Shown: in pieces, positions 8,778 through 16,282 of the stretch
Numbering within the stretch: position 1 is the first letter of the stretch
How the letters are laid out: every line of letters starts with the position of its first letter
Assembly: GCA_027587225.1 (NCBI GenBank)
Contig: JAPDDQ010000013.1
Coordinates: 1 to 64,000, forward strand
DNA: 64,000 bases
Direction of reading: 5' to 3'
DNA from: Solirubrobacter taibaiensis
GTDB lineage: Bacteria > Actinomycetota > Thermoleophilia > Solirubrobacterales > Solirubrobacteraceae
The notes under the pieces: generated by a model
Told to the model about the DNA's origin: nothing
The model's input: the letters and a program-made list of their open reading frames with translations, nothing else
The model's database searches: none
Program-made: the position numbers and the translations under genes

Positions 8778-9916
8778 GCGGCGATCTCAAATACGGTCTT
8801 GACGCGTCCGGCGCGTGCGGATTTGGGCGCGGTCTCCAAGGCCTTCTGGAAAGCGCGCAACGGCCAACCGCGGTCGATCAGCCGACCGGGCTTGAGGGTC
8901 TTGGCGAACTCCAGCGCCGCCGGGAAGTCGTGCTCGTACCCGTACGCGCTCCGCAGCTCGAGCTCACGCAGCCACGCCGGGGCGAGGTCGGCCTTCAGCT
9001 CGCCCGGCATGCCGACCAGCACCACACGGCCACGCGGACGCGTGATCGTGATCGACTGCTCGATGCTCATTCCGGTCCCCACGCAATCAAGTACACGGTC
9101 GAAGCCGCCAAGCAACATCTCGCGGCTCTGATGTCCGACCAATCTGCGGGAATGCGTGATGCGCGCGCCTTCGATGTAGAGGTTCGCGGGGGTGAGGACG
9201 TCGTCGGCGCCGAAGCGGCGCGCGGCCGTTTGCTGGCCGGCGTGCTTGGCGACGACGATGATCGTCGCGCTCGGCGCGGCCTCGCGCACCGCGGCGAGCG
9301 TGAGCAGCCCGATCGTGCCCGCGCCGATGATGGCGATCGTCTCGCCCGGCTGGACGTCGGCCCGGCGCGCGGCGTGCAGCCCGCACGCGAGCGGCTCCAC
9401 GAGCACGGCGTCCTCGTCGGAGAGATCGTCGGGCACGGTGTGCAGCTGGGACTCGTGCGCGACGAGGCCCTCGCTCCAGCCGCCACCCGTCTCGCGGCAG
9501 AAGCCGGTCTGCAGCCCGGCCGACAGGTTGCCGTCGATCACGTTGCGACACAGCGCCGGCACGCCCTGCGCGCACTCGGGGCACAGCGGCGTGACGCCGC
9601 GGACGCTGCAGCCCAGCGCGGGCTGGACGACGACGCGCTCACCGCGGCGCGGCCCCGCGCCGATCTCGCCCACGATCTCGTGGCCGGGAACGAACGGGGT
9701 GCTGGTGAGCGTGGCTAGGTGCAGCGACGCCTTGCCGGAGATGAGCGCGAGGTCGGAGCCGCAGATGCCGGTGAGCTTGGGTCGGATCGGCAGCCAGCCC
9801 GGGCCGGGCATGCGCGGCGGCCGGACTTCGCTGAGCGCGAGCGCCCCCGCACCGGGCAGGCCCGCGCGCGTGGCGACGTACTTGGCGATGCTCGGCGTGT
9901 ACGTCAACGCCTGCAT
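8774..9916 (-). CDS. Zinc-dependent medium-chain alcohol dehydrogenase
   Basis: A 380-residue MDR-family oxidoreductase. Catalytic zinc ligands are Cys52 (ICGSD), His79-Glu80 (PGHEIVGEI) and probably Glu174 (VEPLACG). The structural zinc site is Cys103, Cys112, Cys115 and Cys123. The nucleotide-binding turn is GAGTIGLL near 198-205. Start ATG 9916 is set by its one-base TGATG overlap with the upstream stop; a start 42 bases earlier would only add sequence inside that gene. The stop overlaps the LarA-like start by ATGA. It presumably oxidises or reduces a metabolite shared with the LarA-like and reductase proteins; the substrate is unknown. Confidence 0.88.
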   Translation of the reverse strand: MQALTYTPSIAKYVATRAGLPGAGALALSEVRPPRMPGPGWLPIRPKLTGICGSDLALISGKASLHLATLTSTPFVPGHEIVGEIGAGPRRGERVVVQPALGCSVRGVTPLCPECAQGVPALCRNVIDGNLSAGLQTGFCRETGGGWSEGLVAHESQLHTVPDDLSDEDAVLVEPLACGLHAARRADVQPGETIAIIGAGTIGLLTLAAVREAAPSATIIVVAKHAGQQTAARRFGADDVLTPANLYIEGARITHSRRLVGHQSREMLLGGFDRVLDCVGTGMSIEQSITITRPRGRVVLVGMPGELKADLAPAWLRELELRSAYGYEHDFPAALEFAKTLKPGRLIDRGWPLRAFQKALETAPKSARAGRVKTVFEIAA

Positions 9917-12132
9917 CAGATGGCAGCCCTCTCCGTGCCCCAGGTCTCGATCGGCCACCGGCGACGGCGCGCTTCACGACTCAGGCGGAAGTCGGGGTTG
10001 ATCGCGTGCGGATGGCCGACGAGCTCCAGTAGCGGCAGGTCCGCGAGGCTGTCGCCGTAGGCGTGGCAGTCCTTGAGCTCCACCTCGTGGTCGGCGGCCA
10101 GGCGCGCGGCCAGCGAGGCGCGACCGTCGGCGGTCAGCGGCGGCTCGGCCAGCTCACCCGTGAAGCGTCCGACGCGCTCGACGAGCTTGGCCGCGTGGAC
10201 CTCGTCTGCGAGGTGCTCCAGCGGCTCCACGAGGAAGTCCAGCGCGCTCGTGATCAGGATCACGCGGTCGCCGCGGCGCTTGTGCTCGCGGATCCGCCGC
10301 ACGGCCTCGTGCTGGATGCGCGGCTGTATGAAGTCCGGCAGCGCCTCCTCGGCCTGGCGCTTGAGCTCGCGCGCCGGGAGGTCCTTGTAGAGCTTGTAGA
10401 AGTTGCGGTTGAACGCGGTGCGCGAGCGGCGGTCCTCGATGATCCAGCTCGGGACCTTGGTCGCGGCGCCGGCGGTCCACACGAGCTTGTCGAGCTCGGG
10501 CATGTCGCGGGTCCGCAGCCAGGCGTAGAAGTGCGCGACGGTGCTGTCGAGCACGACGCCCTCGACGTCGAACAGCGCGAGCGCGGGCGGACCCTCGGGC
10601 GCGGGGCGGCGGCCGGCGCTCTTGGTCTTCTTCGGGCCGGGCGCGGGCGGCACGGCGATCTTGCGCAACGCCGGGAGGTGGACTTCCTCCATGTAGTGGT
10701 CCCAGTCGATCGTGTCGACGTCGAACCCGAAGCGCTCGCGGTCGTCGGGATGCAGCGTGTCCAGCAGCGCGCGGGCGTTGCGGTCGTCGAAGACGCAGTC
10801 GAGCTCGCCGTACGGGCGGTAGATCTCGTTCAGGCGCTTGAGCCGGTCCAGCTTGCGCTGGTTCTTGTGGAGCCGGAGCTCCACGTCGTTGCTGCGCGGG
10901 ATCGGCAGCTTGTCGACGAGCGTGCGGCCCTTCTCGAGGACGTTGGTCGCGCGCTCGATCTTGGTCAGGATGCTGCTGGCCGACGAGAAGTGCCAGTCGG
11001 GCACGCTGACCGGCAGGCCGTCCTCGTCCGGCAGCGGGCGCTCACGGAAGTACTTGGTCGTGACTTCCGCAAGGTCGCCGATCGTGAACGGGTTGCGCAT
11101 CCCGGTGCTCACGTTGAACACGCGCGGGGACTCGGGCGGATGCGCGGCGGCGACGAGGCACGCGTTGGCCACGAAGTCGACGGGGATGATGTCGATCCGG
11201 ATGCTGCGGTTGGCGCCGAAGCGGCCGGGGATGATGCCGGCGCCGTAGCCGAGCATGATCGGGTCGGCGACCTTCAGCGACTCCATCCAGCCGGGGTACG
11301 GGGTGTTGAGCGCGGACTCGACGATCGCCGGGCGGACGATCGTGAGCTGCTTCGGGTTCGCGCCGAGGAGCGTGCGCTCGCCGATCGCCTTCGACAGGCC
11401 GTACGTGTCGCTCCAGCCGAGGGCGCGGGCGCGTTCCCGGCCACGCTCGGTGAGCTGCTCGCGCACCCACTCGTAGCGCAGGATCTCGGCGCGGGTGCCG
11501 ACGGCCGGGCCGCCGGCAGGGCCGATCGCCCGGTGCGCCTCGGCCACGAACCGGTGCTGATGCTGCGGCAGGCGCGACTCGGCCTCGATGTCGTTGCGCC
11601 AGGCCTTCGCGGCGTTGAGCTCGGCGTTGAGGTCCAGCCAGGGCTCGGTCGGCGCCGTGCCCGACGGCTTCTCCAGTACGAGCCCGGTGCGCATGCCCGC
11701 GGCGTAGGCCGTCGAGACGTGGATGAAGTACGGGTCGCTGCCGGCGCTGCGGACCGACTCCAGCAGGCGGGCGGGGCCCTTCGCGTTGAGCTCCAACGCC
11801 TCGTCGAGCGACTGCTCGAAGGAGACGGACGCGGCGCAGTGGATGACGATGTCGATCCCGCTGCCGACGTCCAGGCCCTCACGGCCGAGGTCGCCGCTGA
11901 TCGTCTTCACGCGGCTGCCGTCGAGCCCCTCGCAGGGGCCGCTCGGGAGGATCTCGTTCTCGAGGCGCTGCTGCGCGTCGCCGCGCAGCAGCAGCGTGAC
12001 CTGCGTGTCCGGCAGCTCCCGCAGGATCTGACCGAGCACGGCTTTTCCGAGGAATCCAGAGGCCCCGGTGAGCAGGACGGTCTTGCCGGCCAATTGCTCC
12101 TGGATGAGGACGTCGTCAGGCAGAGCGAGCAC
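9916..12132 (-). CDS. Fusion of fatty acyl-CoA/thioester reductase (SDR) and HAD-IB phosphatase-like domain
   Basis: About 738 residues in two parts. The N-terminal extended SDR has the dinucleotide motif TGASGFLG near residue 20 and the catalytic YGLSK near residue 243, as in male-sterility/thioester reductases that reduce acyl thioesters to aldehyde or alcohol. The C-terminal HAD-IB domain starts near residue 515 (ALFDVEGVVLDST) and has the late acidic motif YGDSLADLPLL. The usual DxD of the first HAD motif is DVE, so phosphatase activity is doubtful. I favour GTG 12132, because the ATG at 12198 would read through the divergent tetR start. It is the first gene of the operon, and its stop overlaps the dehydrogenase start. 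Confidence 0.82.
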   Translation of the reverse strand: MLALPDDVLIQEQLAGKTVLLTGASGFLGKAVLGQILRELPDTQVTLLLRGDAQQRLENEILPSGPCEGLDGSRVKTISGDLGREGLDVGSGIDIVIHCAASVSFEQSLDEALELNAKGPARLLESVRSAGSDPYFIHVSTAYAAGMRTGLVLEKPSGTAPTEPWLDLNAELNAAKAWRNDIEAESRLPQHQHRFVAEAHRAIGPAGGPAVGTRAEILRYEWVREQLTERGRERARALGWSDTYGLSKAIGERTLLGANPKQLTIVRPAIVESALNTPYPGWMESLKVADPIMLGYGAGIIPGRFGANRSIRIDIIPVDFVANACLVAAAHPPESPRVFNVSTGMRNPFTIGDLAEVTTKYFRERPLPDEDGLPVSVPDWHFSSASSILTKIERATNVLEKGRTLVDKLPIPRSNDVELRLHKNQRKLDRLKRLNEIYRPYGELDCVFDDRNARALLDTLHPDDRERFGFDVDTIDWDHYMEEVHLPALRKIAVPPAPGPKKTKSAGRRPAPEGPPALALFDVEGVVLDSTVAHFYAWLRTRDMPELDKLVWTAGAATKVPSWIIEDRRSRTAFNRNFYKLYKDLPARELKRQAEEALPDFIQPRIQHEAVRRIREHKRRGDRVILITSALDFLVEPLEHLADEVHAAKLVERVGRFTGELAEPPLTADGRASLAARLAADHEVELKDCHAYGDSLADLPLLELVGHPHAINPDFRLSREARRRRWPIETWGTERAAI

Positions 12133-12145
12133 CGTACCAGTCGTC

Positions 12146-12165
12146 TCTACTAACGTGTCAGTAGA
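12146..12165. promoter_or_regulatory. Inverted-repeat operator between tetR and the reductase operon
   Basis: TCTACT-N8-AGTAGA (12146-12165) is a perfect six-base inverted repeat around AACGTGTC. It lies in the 32 bp between the divergent starts and its last base is the first base of the tetR ATG. Bound repressor would block both promoters and the tetR start. By position this is the TetR operator for the acyl reductase/LarA operon. Confidence 0.7.
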
Positions 12166-12755
12166 TGGCGTCCAAGGCGAGCATTTTGGAGGCGGCACGC
12201 GGTGAGTTCGCGATGCACGGGTACTCCGCGCGCCTGCAGGACATCGCCGAGCGGGCGGGCCTGACGCACCCCACGCTGCTGTACCACTTCAAATCCAAGG
12301 AACGGCTCTACGCCGCCGTCATCGAACAGGCCATGATGGACTGGGCCGAGATGACGTCGCTGGCCGTGTCCGCCGCGCCGGTGGGGTTCGACCGCGTCGC
12401 GGCCCTGGTGCGCGCGGCCGTGGAGTTCTTCGCCACACACGGGGACTTCGTCGTCATCTGGCGGCGCGAGGCGATCGAAGGTGGCGGCCGGCTCGAGGAC
12501 GCGATGGCCGAGCACATGCGCCCGTTCCTGGACCGCGCGATCGCGTTCCTGGAGCGGGAGATCGAGGCCGGGCGGCTGCGAGCGCATGATCCCGGCGAGC
12601 TGATGCAGATCGTCTACGGGGCGGTCTCGACGTACTTCTCCGACGCGGGCTTCCGGGCCCGGCTGTTCGGCGGCGACCCGATGTCGATCGAGGAACGCGA
12701 GCGCTTCGGCGCCGCGCTCACCGCGATGTTGCGGGACGCGCTGGCTCCACGTTGA
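12165..12755 (+). CDS. TetR/AcrR family regulator, likely repressor of the lipid/LarA operon
   Basis: A 196-residue TetR protein. The HTH occupies about residues 22-45 (ARLQDIAERAGLTHPTLLYH) followed by FKSKERLYAAVI. The C-terminal domain is helical, with no membrane segment. It is divergent from the reductase/dehydrogenase/LarA/PlsC operon across a 32 bp gap with an inverted-repeat operator, so it probably represses both directions until a ligand, perhaps an acyl-CoA or hydroxy acid, binds. Its 3' end overlaps larE by 38 bases in the convergent direction. Confidence 0.9.
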   Translation: MASKASILEAARGEFAMHGYSARLQDIAERAGLTHPTLLYHFKSKERLYAAVIEQAMMDWAEMTSLAVSAAPVGFDRVAALVRAAVEFFATHGDFVVIWRREAIEGGGRLEDAMAEHMRPFLDRAIAFLEREIEAGRLRAHDPGELMQIVYGAVSTYFSDAGFRARLFGGDPMSIEERERFGAALTAMLRDALAPR

Positions 12756-13515
12756 GCCGGCCGCTCTTGAAGGGCTTGAGGTCGATGGTGGCGTGCTGGT
12801 AACCGGCGCGTTTGATCGCGGCGACGATGCCGGGCTCGGCTGAGAGCGCGCGGTCCAGGTCTTCGATCGCGACTTCGAGGCGGCCGAGGATGCCGTGGTG
12901 ACGGACGCGGATGACGGGGAAGCCGAGTTGTTTGACGGCCTGCTCAGCGCGGTCGATCTGCGCGAGCGTCTCGGGGTCCACGCCGGTGCCGTACGGGATC
13001 CGGCTCGCGAGGCAGGGGCTGGCGGGCTTCTCGGCGCTCGGGAGCTGCAGCTCGCGGGCGAGGGCTCTGACCTCGTCTTTGGAGACGTCGACGAGCGGGT
13101 GCTGGACGTCGTGCTCGGCGGCGGCCTTCAGGCCAGGGCGCCAGTCGCCCTGGTCGTCCTTGTTCGCGCCGGAGAGCAGCGGGACGCCCGGGTAGCGCGC
13201 GGCGAGCGTGTCGTAGAGCTCGGTCTTGCAGAAGTAACAGCGGTCGCGGCCGTTGGCGCGGTAGCCGGGGCGGGCGAGCTCGTTCGTCGTGACGATTTCA
13301 TGGGCGATGCCGATGTGGGCCGCAACCCGCTTGGCGCCCTCGAGCTCGCCGCTGGCGACGGATGGCGACACGGCCGTGACGGCCTTGGCCTTATCGCCGA
13401 GCGCGCGGTACGCGATCGCCGCGACGACGGACGAGTCCACGCCGCCGGAGAACGCGACGACGGCGTGCCCGAGCGCGGCGACGCGTGCCTCAAGCCGTTC
13501 GAGCATGGGCCTCAC
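12718..13515 (-). CDS. larE: LarE, ATP-dependent sulfur transferase of nickel-pincer cofactor synthesis
   Basis: A 265-residue PP-loop protein with SGGVDSS at 23-29. LarE adenylates the pyridine dicarboxylate mononucleotide intermediate and inserts sulfur, making the pincer ligand. Three cysteines stand out: Cys93 and Cys96 (RCYFCK) and Cys168 (PASPCLASRIPYG). Cys168 matches the sacrificial cysteine of the L. plantarum enzyme. Having three suggests instead the iron-sulfur type reported, as I recall, for the Thermotoga protein. The start is GTG 13515 or ATG 13506, both inside the end of larC. Its 3' end overlaps the convergent tetR by 38 bases. Confidence 0.9.
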   Translation of the reverse strand: MRPMLERLEARVAALGHAVVAFSGGVDSSVVAAIAYRALGDKAKAVTAVSPSVASGELEGAKRVAAHIGIAHEIVTTNELARPGYRANGRDRCYFCKTELYDTLAARYPGVPLLSGANKDDQGDWRPGLKAAAEHDVQHPLVDVSKDEVRALARELQLPSAEKPASPCLASRIPYGTGVDPETLAQIDRAEQAVKQLGFPVIRVRHHGILGRLEVAIEDLDRALSAEPGIVAAIKRAGYQHATIDLKPFKSGRLNVEPARPATSR

Positions 13516-14626
13516 TCATTGCCTTGCCCCAGATCACTTTGACGGGCGTGTCGGTGATGCGGGCGGCGCGTTCGCAGTCGGCGTGCTCGGGGGCGAGGTT
13601 GACGACCTTGCCTTCGAGACGGCCGACCTTGATCCGCACCGGCTCGCCGGCGACCTCGACCGTGAGGAAGTCCCGCTCCAACTCGACGCGGTCCAGATGG
13701 GCGACGCGAACCCCGAGCGAGCTGGTCTCTTTGAGCATCGCCTCGATCACGGCGCGCTCGTCGGTCGGTCGTGCGAGCGCCGAGATGACGAACCCCGGGC
13801 GGCCCTTCTTCATCTGCGCCGGCGTGGTCCACACGTCGAGCGCGCCGGCCGCGAAGCACGCCGCCGCGGCGTCCGGCGCGTGCTCGGGCAGCAGGTCGTC
13901 GAGGTTGGCCTCGATCAGGCTGACCGTGCCCGTCGTGGCCTCGGTTCCGAGGATCGCGCGGACGACGTTGGGGAACGCCTTCAGGTCGCGCGTGCCGGAG
14001 CCGTAGCCGGTGGCGTGCAGCGTCATCCGCGGGAGCGGGCCGTAGGACTCGACGAGCGCCGCGACGAGCGCCGCACCGGTGGGCGTGACGAGTTCCAGGT
14101 CCACCTCGACGCCGTGGATCGGCGCGCCTTTGAGCAGCTCGAGCGTCGCGGGCGCGGGCAGCGGCAGGTTGCCGTGCGCGGCCTTTACGAACCCGCGGCC
14201 CATCGGCAGCGGCGAGCAGATCACGCGGTCCACGTGCAGTGACTCGAGCGCGAGCGCCACGCCGACGATCTCGCCGATGGCGTCGATCGCGCCCACCTCG
14301 TGGAAGTGCACGCGCTCCGGCGGCATGTCGTGGATCCGGCCCTCGGCGATCGCGAGCCGCTTGAACGCTTCCTGCGCGCGCTGCTCCGCCCGCTCGGGCA
14401 GTCCCGCGGCGGCGATCAGCTGCTTGATCGTGCCCCAGTCGCGATGCGGCTGCTCGGCCGCGCCCGTGACGGTGGTGGTGACGGCGGTGATCCCGTGCCG
14501 GTCGGCCGTTCCGCGCTCGATCTCGAGGTCGAAGGCGGAGAGATCCACCGTCGCCCCGGCGTCCAGCAACGCGCCGAGCAGCATGTCCCCGGCGACCCCG
14601 CCGATGCAGTCCACGTACAGGATCAC
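13490..14626 (-). CDS. larC: LarC, nickel insertion protein of nickel-pincer cofactor synthesis
   Basis: A 378-residue member of the LarC/DUF111 family, which inserts nickel into the pincer nucleotide in a CTP-dependent step. It shows the conserved start ILYVDCIGGVAGDMLLGAL, the histidine-rich HFHEVGAIDAIGEIVG near 111-126, and ELVTPTGAAL. It is a single open frame, unlike L. plantarum where larC1 and larC2 are joined by programmed frameshifting. ATG 14626 overlaps the larB stop by ATGA, and the end overlaps the larE start by 26 bases, giving a compact larB-larC-larE operon. Confidence 0.93.
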   Translation of the reverse strand: MILYVDCIGGVAGDMLLGALLDAGATVDLSAFDLEIERGTADRHGITAVTTTVTGAAEQPHRDWGTIKQLIAAAGLPERAEQRAQEAFKRLAIAEGRIHDMPPERVHFHEVGAIDAIGEIVGVALALESLHVDRVICSPLPMGRGFVKAAHGNLPLPAPATLELLKGAPIHGVEVDLELVTPTGAALVAALVESYGPLPRMTLHATGYGSGTRDLKAFPNVVRAILGTEATTGTVSLIEANLDDLLPEHAPDAAAACFAAGALDVWTTPAQMKKGRPGFVISALARPTDERAVIEAMLKETSSLGVRVAHLDRVELERDFLTVEVAGEPVRIKVGRLEGKVVNLAPEHADCERAARITDTPVKVIWGKAMSEAHARTA

Positions 14627-15294
14627 TTCGCCGACTGCCTCGCAATTCTCGCCGCGATCGTCCCCGCCCCGAACCCGTCATCGATGTTCACCACGGCCAC
14701 CCCGGCCGCGCAACTCGTGAGCATCGCCAGCAGCGCGCTCACACCACCGAACGCCGCCCCGTAGCCCGTGCTGGTCGGCACCGCGATCACCGGCGCGGCC
14801 ACGATCCCGCCGACGACCGAGGCCAGCGCCGCATCCCACCCGGCCACGACCACCACGCAGTCCGCGCGCTTCAAGTCAGGCAACGCGGGCTCCAGCCGGT
14901 GCAGCCCGGCCACGCCCGCATCCCGGTGCACGATCACCTCGGTGCCGAGCAGTTCCGCCCGCACCTGCGCCTCGCGCACCACCGGCCCGTCCGACGTCCC
15001 GCCGGACACGATCGTCACCAGCCCCTTCGCCTCGGGCACGCCGCGCGCGATCCACGCCAGCCGCGCCCGCTCGTCCTCGACGGCGTCGTCGCCGAGCGCC
15101 AGCACGGCCTCGCGCGCCGCCTTGTCGGCCCGCGTGACGAGCACGCTGCCGGAGCCCGCCTCCAGCAACGCCGTCGCGATCGCGCTGATCTCCTCCGGCG
15201 TCTTGCCCTCGGCCACGATCGCCTCCGGCGCGCCTTGGCGCGCCTCGCGGCTGGTGTCCACCCGCGCGAAGCCGAGGTCGGAGAAGGAATCCAT
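14623..15294 (-). CDS. larB: LarB, carboxylase/hydrolase starting nickel-pincer cofactor synthesis
   Basis: A 223-residue PurE-like protein. LarB carboxylates the pyridine ring of nicotinic acid adenine dinucleotide and cleaves its phosphoanhydride. Family-like stretches are VSGGTSDGPVVREA (95-108), DAGVAGLHRL and ALASVVGGIVAAPVIAVPTS. The N-terminal segment FARVDTSREARQGAPEAIVA is also typical. It is the first gene of larBCE. A TAACCT -10 element lies 10 bases before the ATG, so the message is probably leaderless or nearly so. Confidence 0.93.
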   Translation of the reverse strand: MDSFSDLGFARVDTSREARQGAPEAIVAEGKTPEEISAIATALLEAGSGSVLVTRADKAAREAVLALGDDAVEDERARLAWIARGVPEAKGLVTIVSGGTSDGPVVREAQVRAELLGTEVIVHRDAGVAGLHRLEPALPDLKRADCVVVVAGWDAALASVVGGIVAAPVIAVPTSTGYGAAFGGVSALLAMLTSCAAGVAVVNIDDGFGAGTIAARIARQSAK

Positions 15295-15304
15295 CTGGCG
15301 AGGC

Positions 15305-15310
15305 AGGTTA
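15305..15310 (-). promoter_or_regulatory. larB: Candidate -10 element for larBCE
   Basis: On the minus strand the hexamer TAACCT, fitting actinobacterial TANNNT, ends 10 bases before the larB ATG. No good Shine-Dalgarno sequence intervenes. The call rests on position only. Confidence 0.45.
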
Positions 15311-15441
15311 TCCGGGGGGTACGGCTGGCCCCACTTGCACCGTCCGGTTCTGGCGCCTGAAGAGGCGGGCTGGCCCGGTGGGGAGAGATTTCACTCCGGA
15401 GGACTATTCACGGGACAGCCCACGATCCCGAGGATGCCGTC

Positions 15442-15678
15442 ATGAACAACACCCTTCACGAGCTCGCCCACCGCCGCAACGACGGCCTCGACGTGACGAT
15501 GTCCTGGGACTCGGTCACCGATCGCGTCACCGTGGGGGTCGCCGATGCCAAGAACGACGACGCGTTCGACATCGTCGTCGGGCCGGGCGAGCGCGCCCTC
15601 GACGTCTTTCATCATCCCTTCGCGTACCGGGCGGTGCGCGAACAGCGGGGCTCGTCAACCCTGGTCTCAACGACATGA
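15442..15678 (+). CDS. Small acidic hypothetical protein, 78 aa
   Basis: It starts MNNTLHELAHRRNDGLDVTM with GAGG eight bases before the ATG. The body (WDSVTDRVTVGVADAKNDDAFDIVV, then ERALDVFHHPFAYRA) resembles a small protein type I have seen in soil actinobacteria that ends soon after the HPFAY stretch; no function is known to me. Here a further 14 residues follow and the stop overlaps the next ORF by ATGA. The C-terminus may therefore be altered by a rearrangement. Confidence 0.65.
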   Translation: MNNTLHELAHRRNDGLDVTMSWDSVTDRVTVGVADAKNDDAFDIVVGPGERALDVFHHPFAYRAVREQRGSSTLVSTT

Positions 15679-15881
15679 CCGTGCCCGCCGGCACGGTGTG
15701 GACGGGGCGCTACCCCGTCTCGCCGGGCACGCCGCCGCGCGATGTGGTGGTGCGGGTGCGTGAGCAGGGGTGGACGACGATCGAGTTCGACATCGAGCAT
15801 TCGTACGGCGGCCCGCTCGGTGTCGGCCGCGGATCGTTGCCCTCCGCCGTGTTCTCGCGGCGGTTCGACCGCATCTTCTAG
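15675..15881 (+). CDS. Small hypothetical protein, 68 aa, possibly a gene remnant
   Basis: It starts at ATG 15675 overlapping the previous stop (ATGA) and reads MTVPAGTVWTGRYPVSPG onward, ending AVFSRRFDRIF. Codons just upstream in the same frame (GLVNPGLND) also look protein-like, which hints that this is the 3' part of a longer gene whose start was lost. No domain recognised. Confidence 0.5.
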   Translation: MTVPAGTVWTGRYPVSPGTPPRDVVVRVREQGWTTIEFDIEHSYGGPLGVGRGSLPSAVFSRRFDRIF

Positions 15882-15907
15882 ACACGAGTGGAACAATCGA
15901 CGGTGCG

Positions 15908-16282
15908 ATGGCCACCGACCTCACCGTCGTGTTGCGGGATGAGCCGGGAGCGCTGGCAAGCCTCGGCGAAGTGACCGTGTCCGCGGGCGTGCATCTCCGC
16001 GGGCTCGCGGCGTTCACCGGGGACGGCGGGCGCGGCGTCGTGCACGCGCTCGTCGACGACGGCGACGTGAATACGGCCAAGGCGGCCCTGGAAGGCGCGG
16101 GCCTCCATATCGCTGACACGCGCGAGATGCTCGTGGTGCCGGTCGGTCCGGGCGGCTTGGTCGACGTGATGCTCTCGCTCGCGGAGGCCAACGTGAATGT
16201 GGATCTGGCCTACACCGTGAACGGTGACAAGGTCGCGATCGCCACCGACGACTTCTACAACGCGCGCGACGCCCTGTCGTAG
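15908..16282 (+). CDS. ACT-domain protein, two tandem ACT-like units
   Basis: A 124-residue protein beginning MATDLTVVLRDEPGALASLGE, the classic ACT-domain opening with its DEPGAL turn. A second repeat follows around residues 70-120 (VVPVGPGGLVDVMLSLAEANVNVDLAY). ACT domains bind amino acids or other small molecules and regulate enzymes or transcription; a free-standing pair points to a regulatory sensor. I chose ATG 15908, since the longer frame upstream is arginine-rich shadow sequence. The 3' end overlaps the convergent kinase gene by 28 bases. Confidence 0.8.
   Translation: MATDLTVVLRDEPGALASLGEVTVSAGVHLRGLAAFTGDGGRGVVHALVDDGDVNTAKAALEGAGLHIADTREMLVVPVGPGGLVDVMLSLAEANVNVDLAYTVNGDKVAIATDDFYNARDALS

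Noticed and set aside
8774..9958. A plasmid-style or mobile origin for the LarA operon because of its unusual gene mix
   Set aside because: Base and codon composition match the neighbours and no mobility genes flank it.
10063..12153. A 696-residue plus-strand frame under the reductase/HAD gene
   Set aside because: Charged low-complexity shadow; the minus strand has both SDR and HAD motifs.
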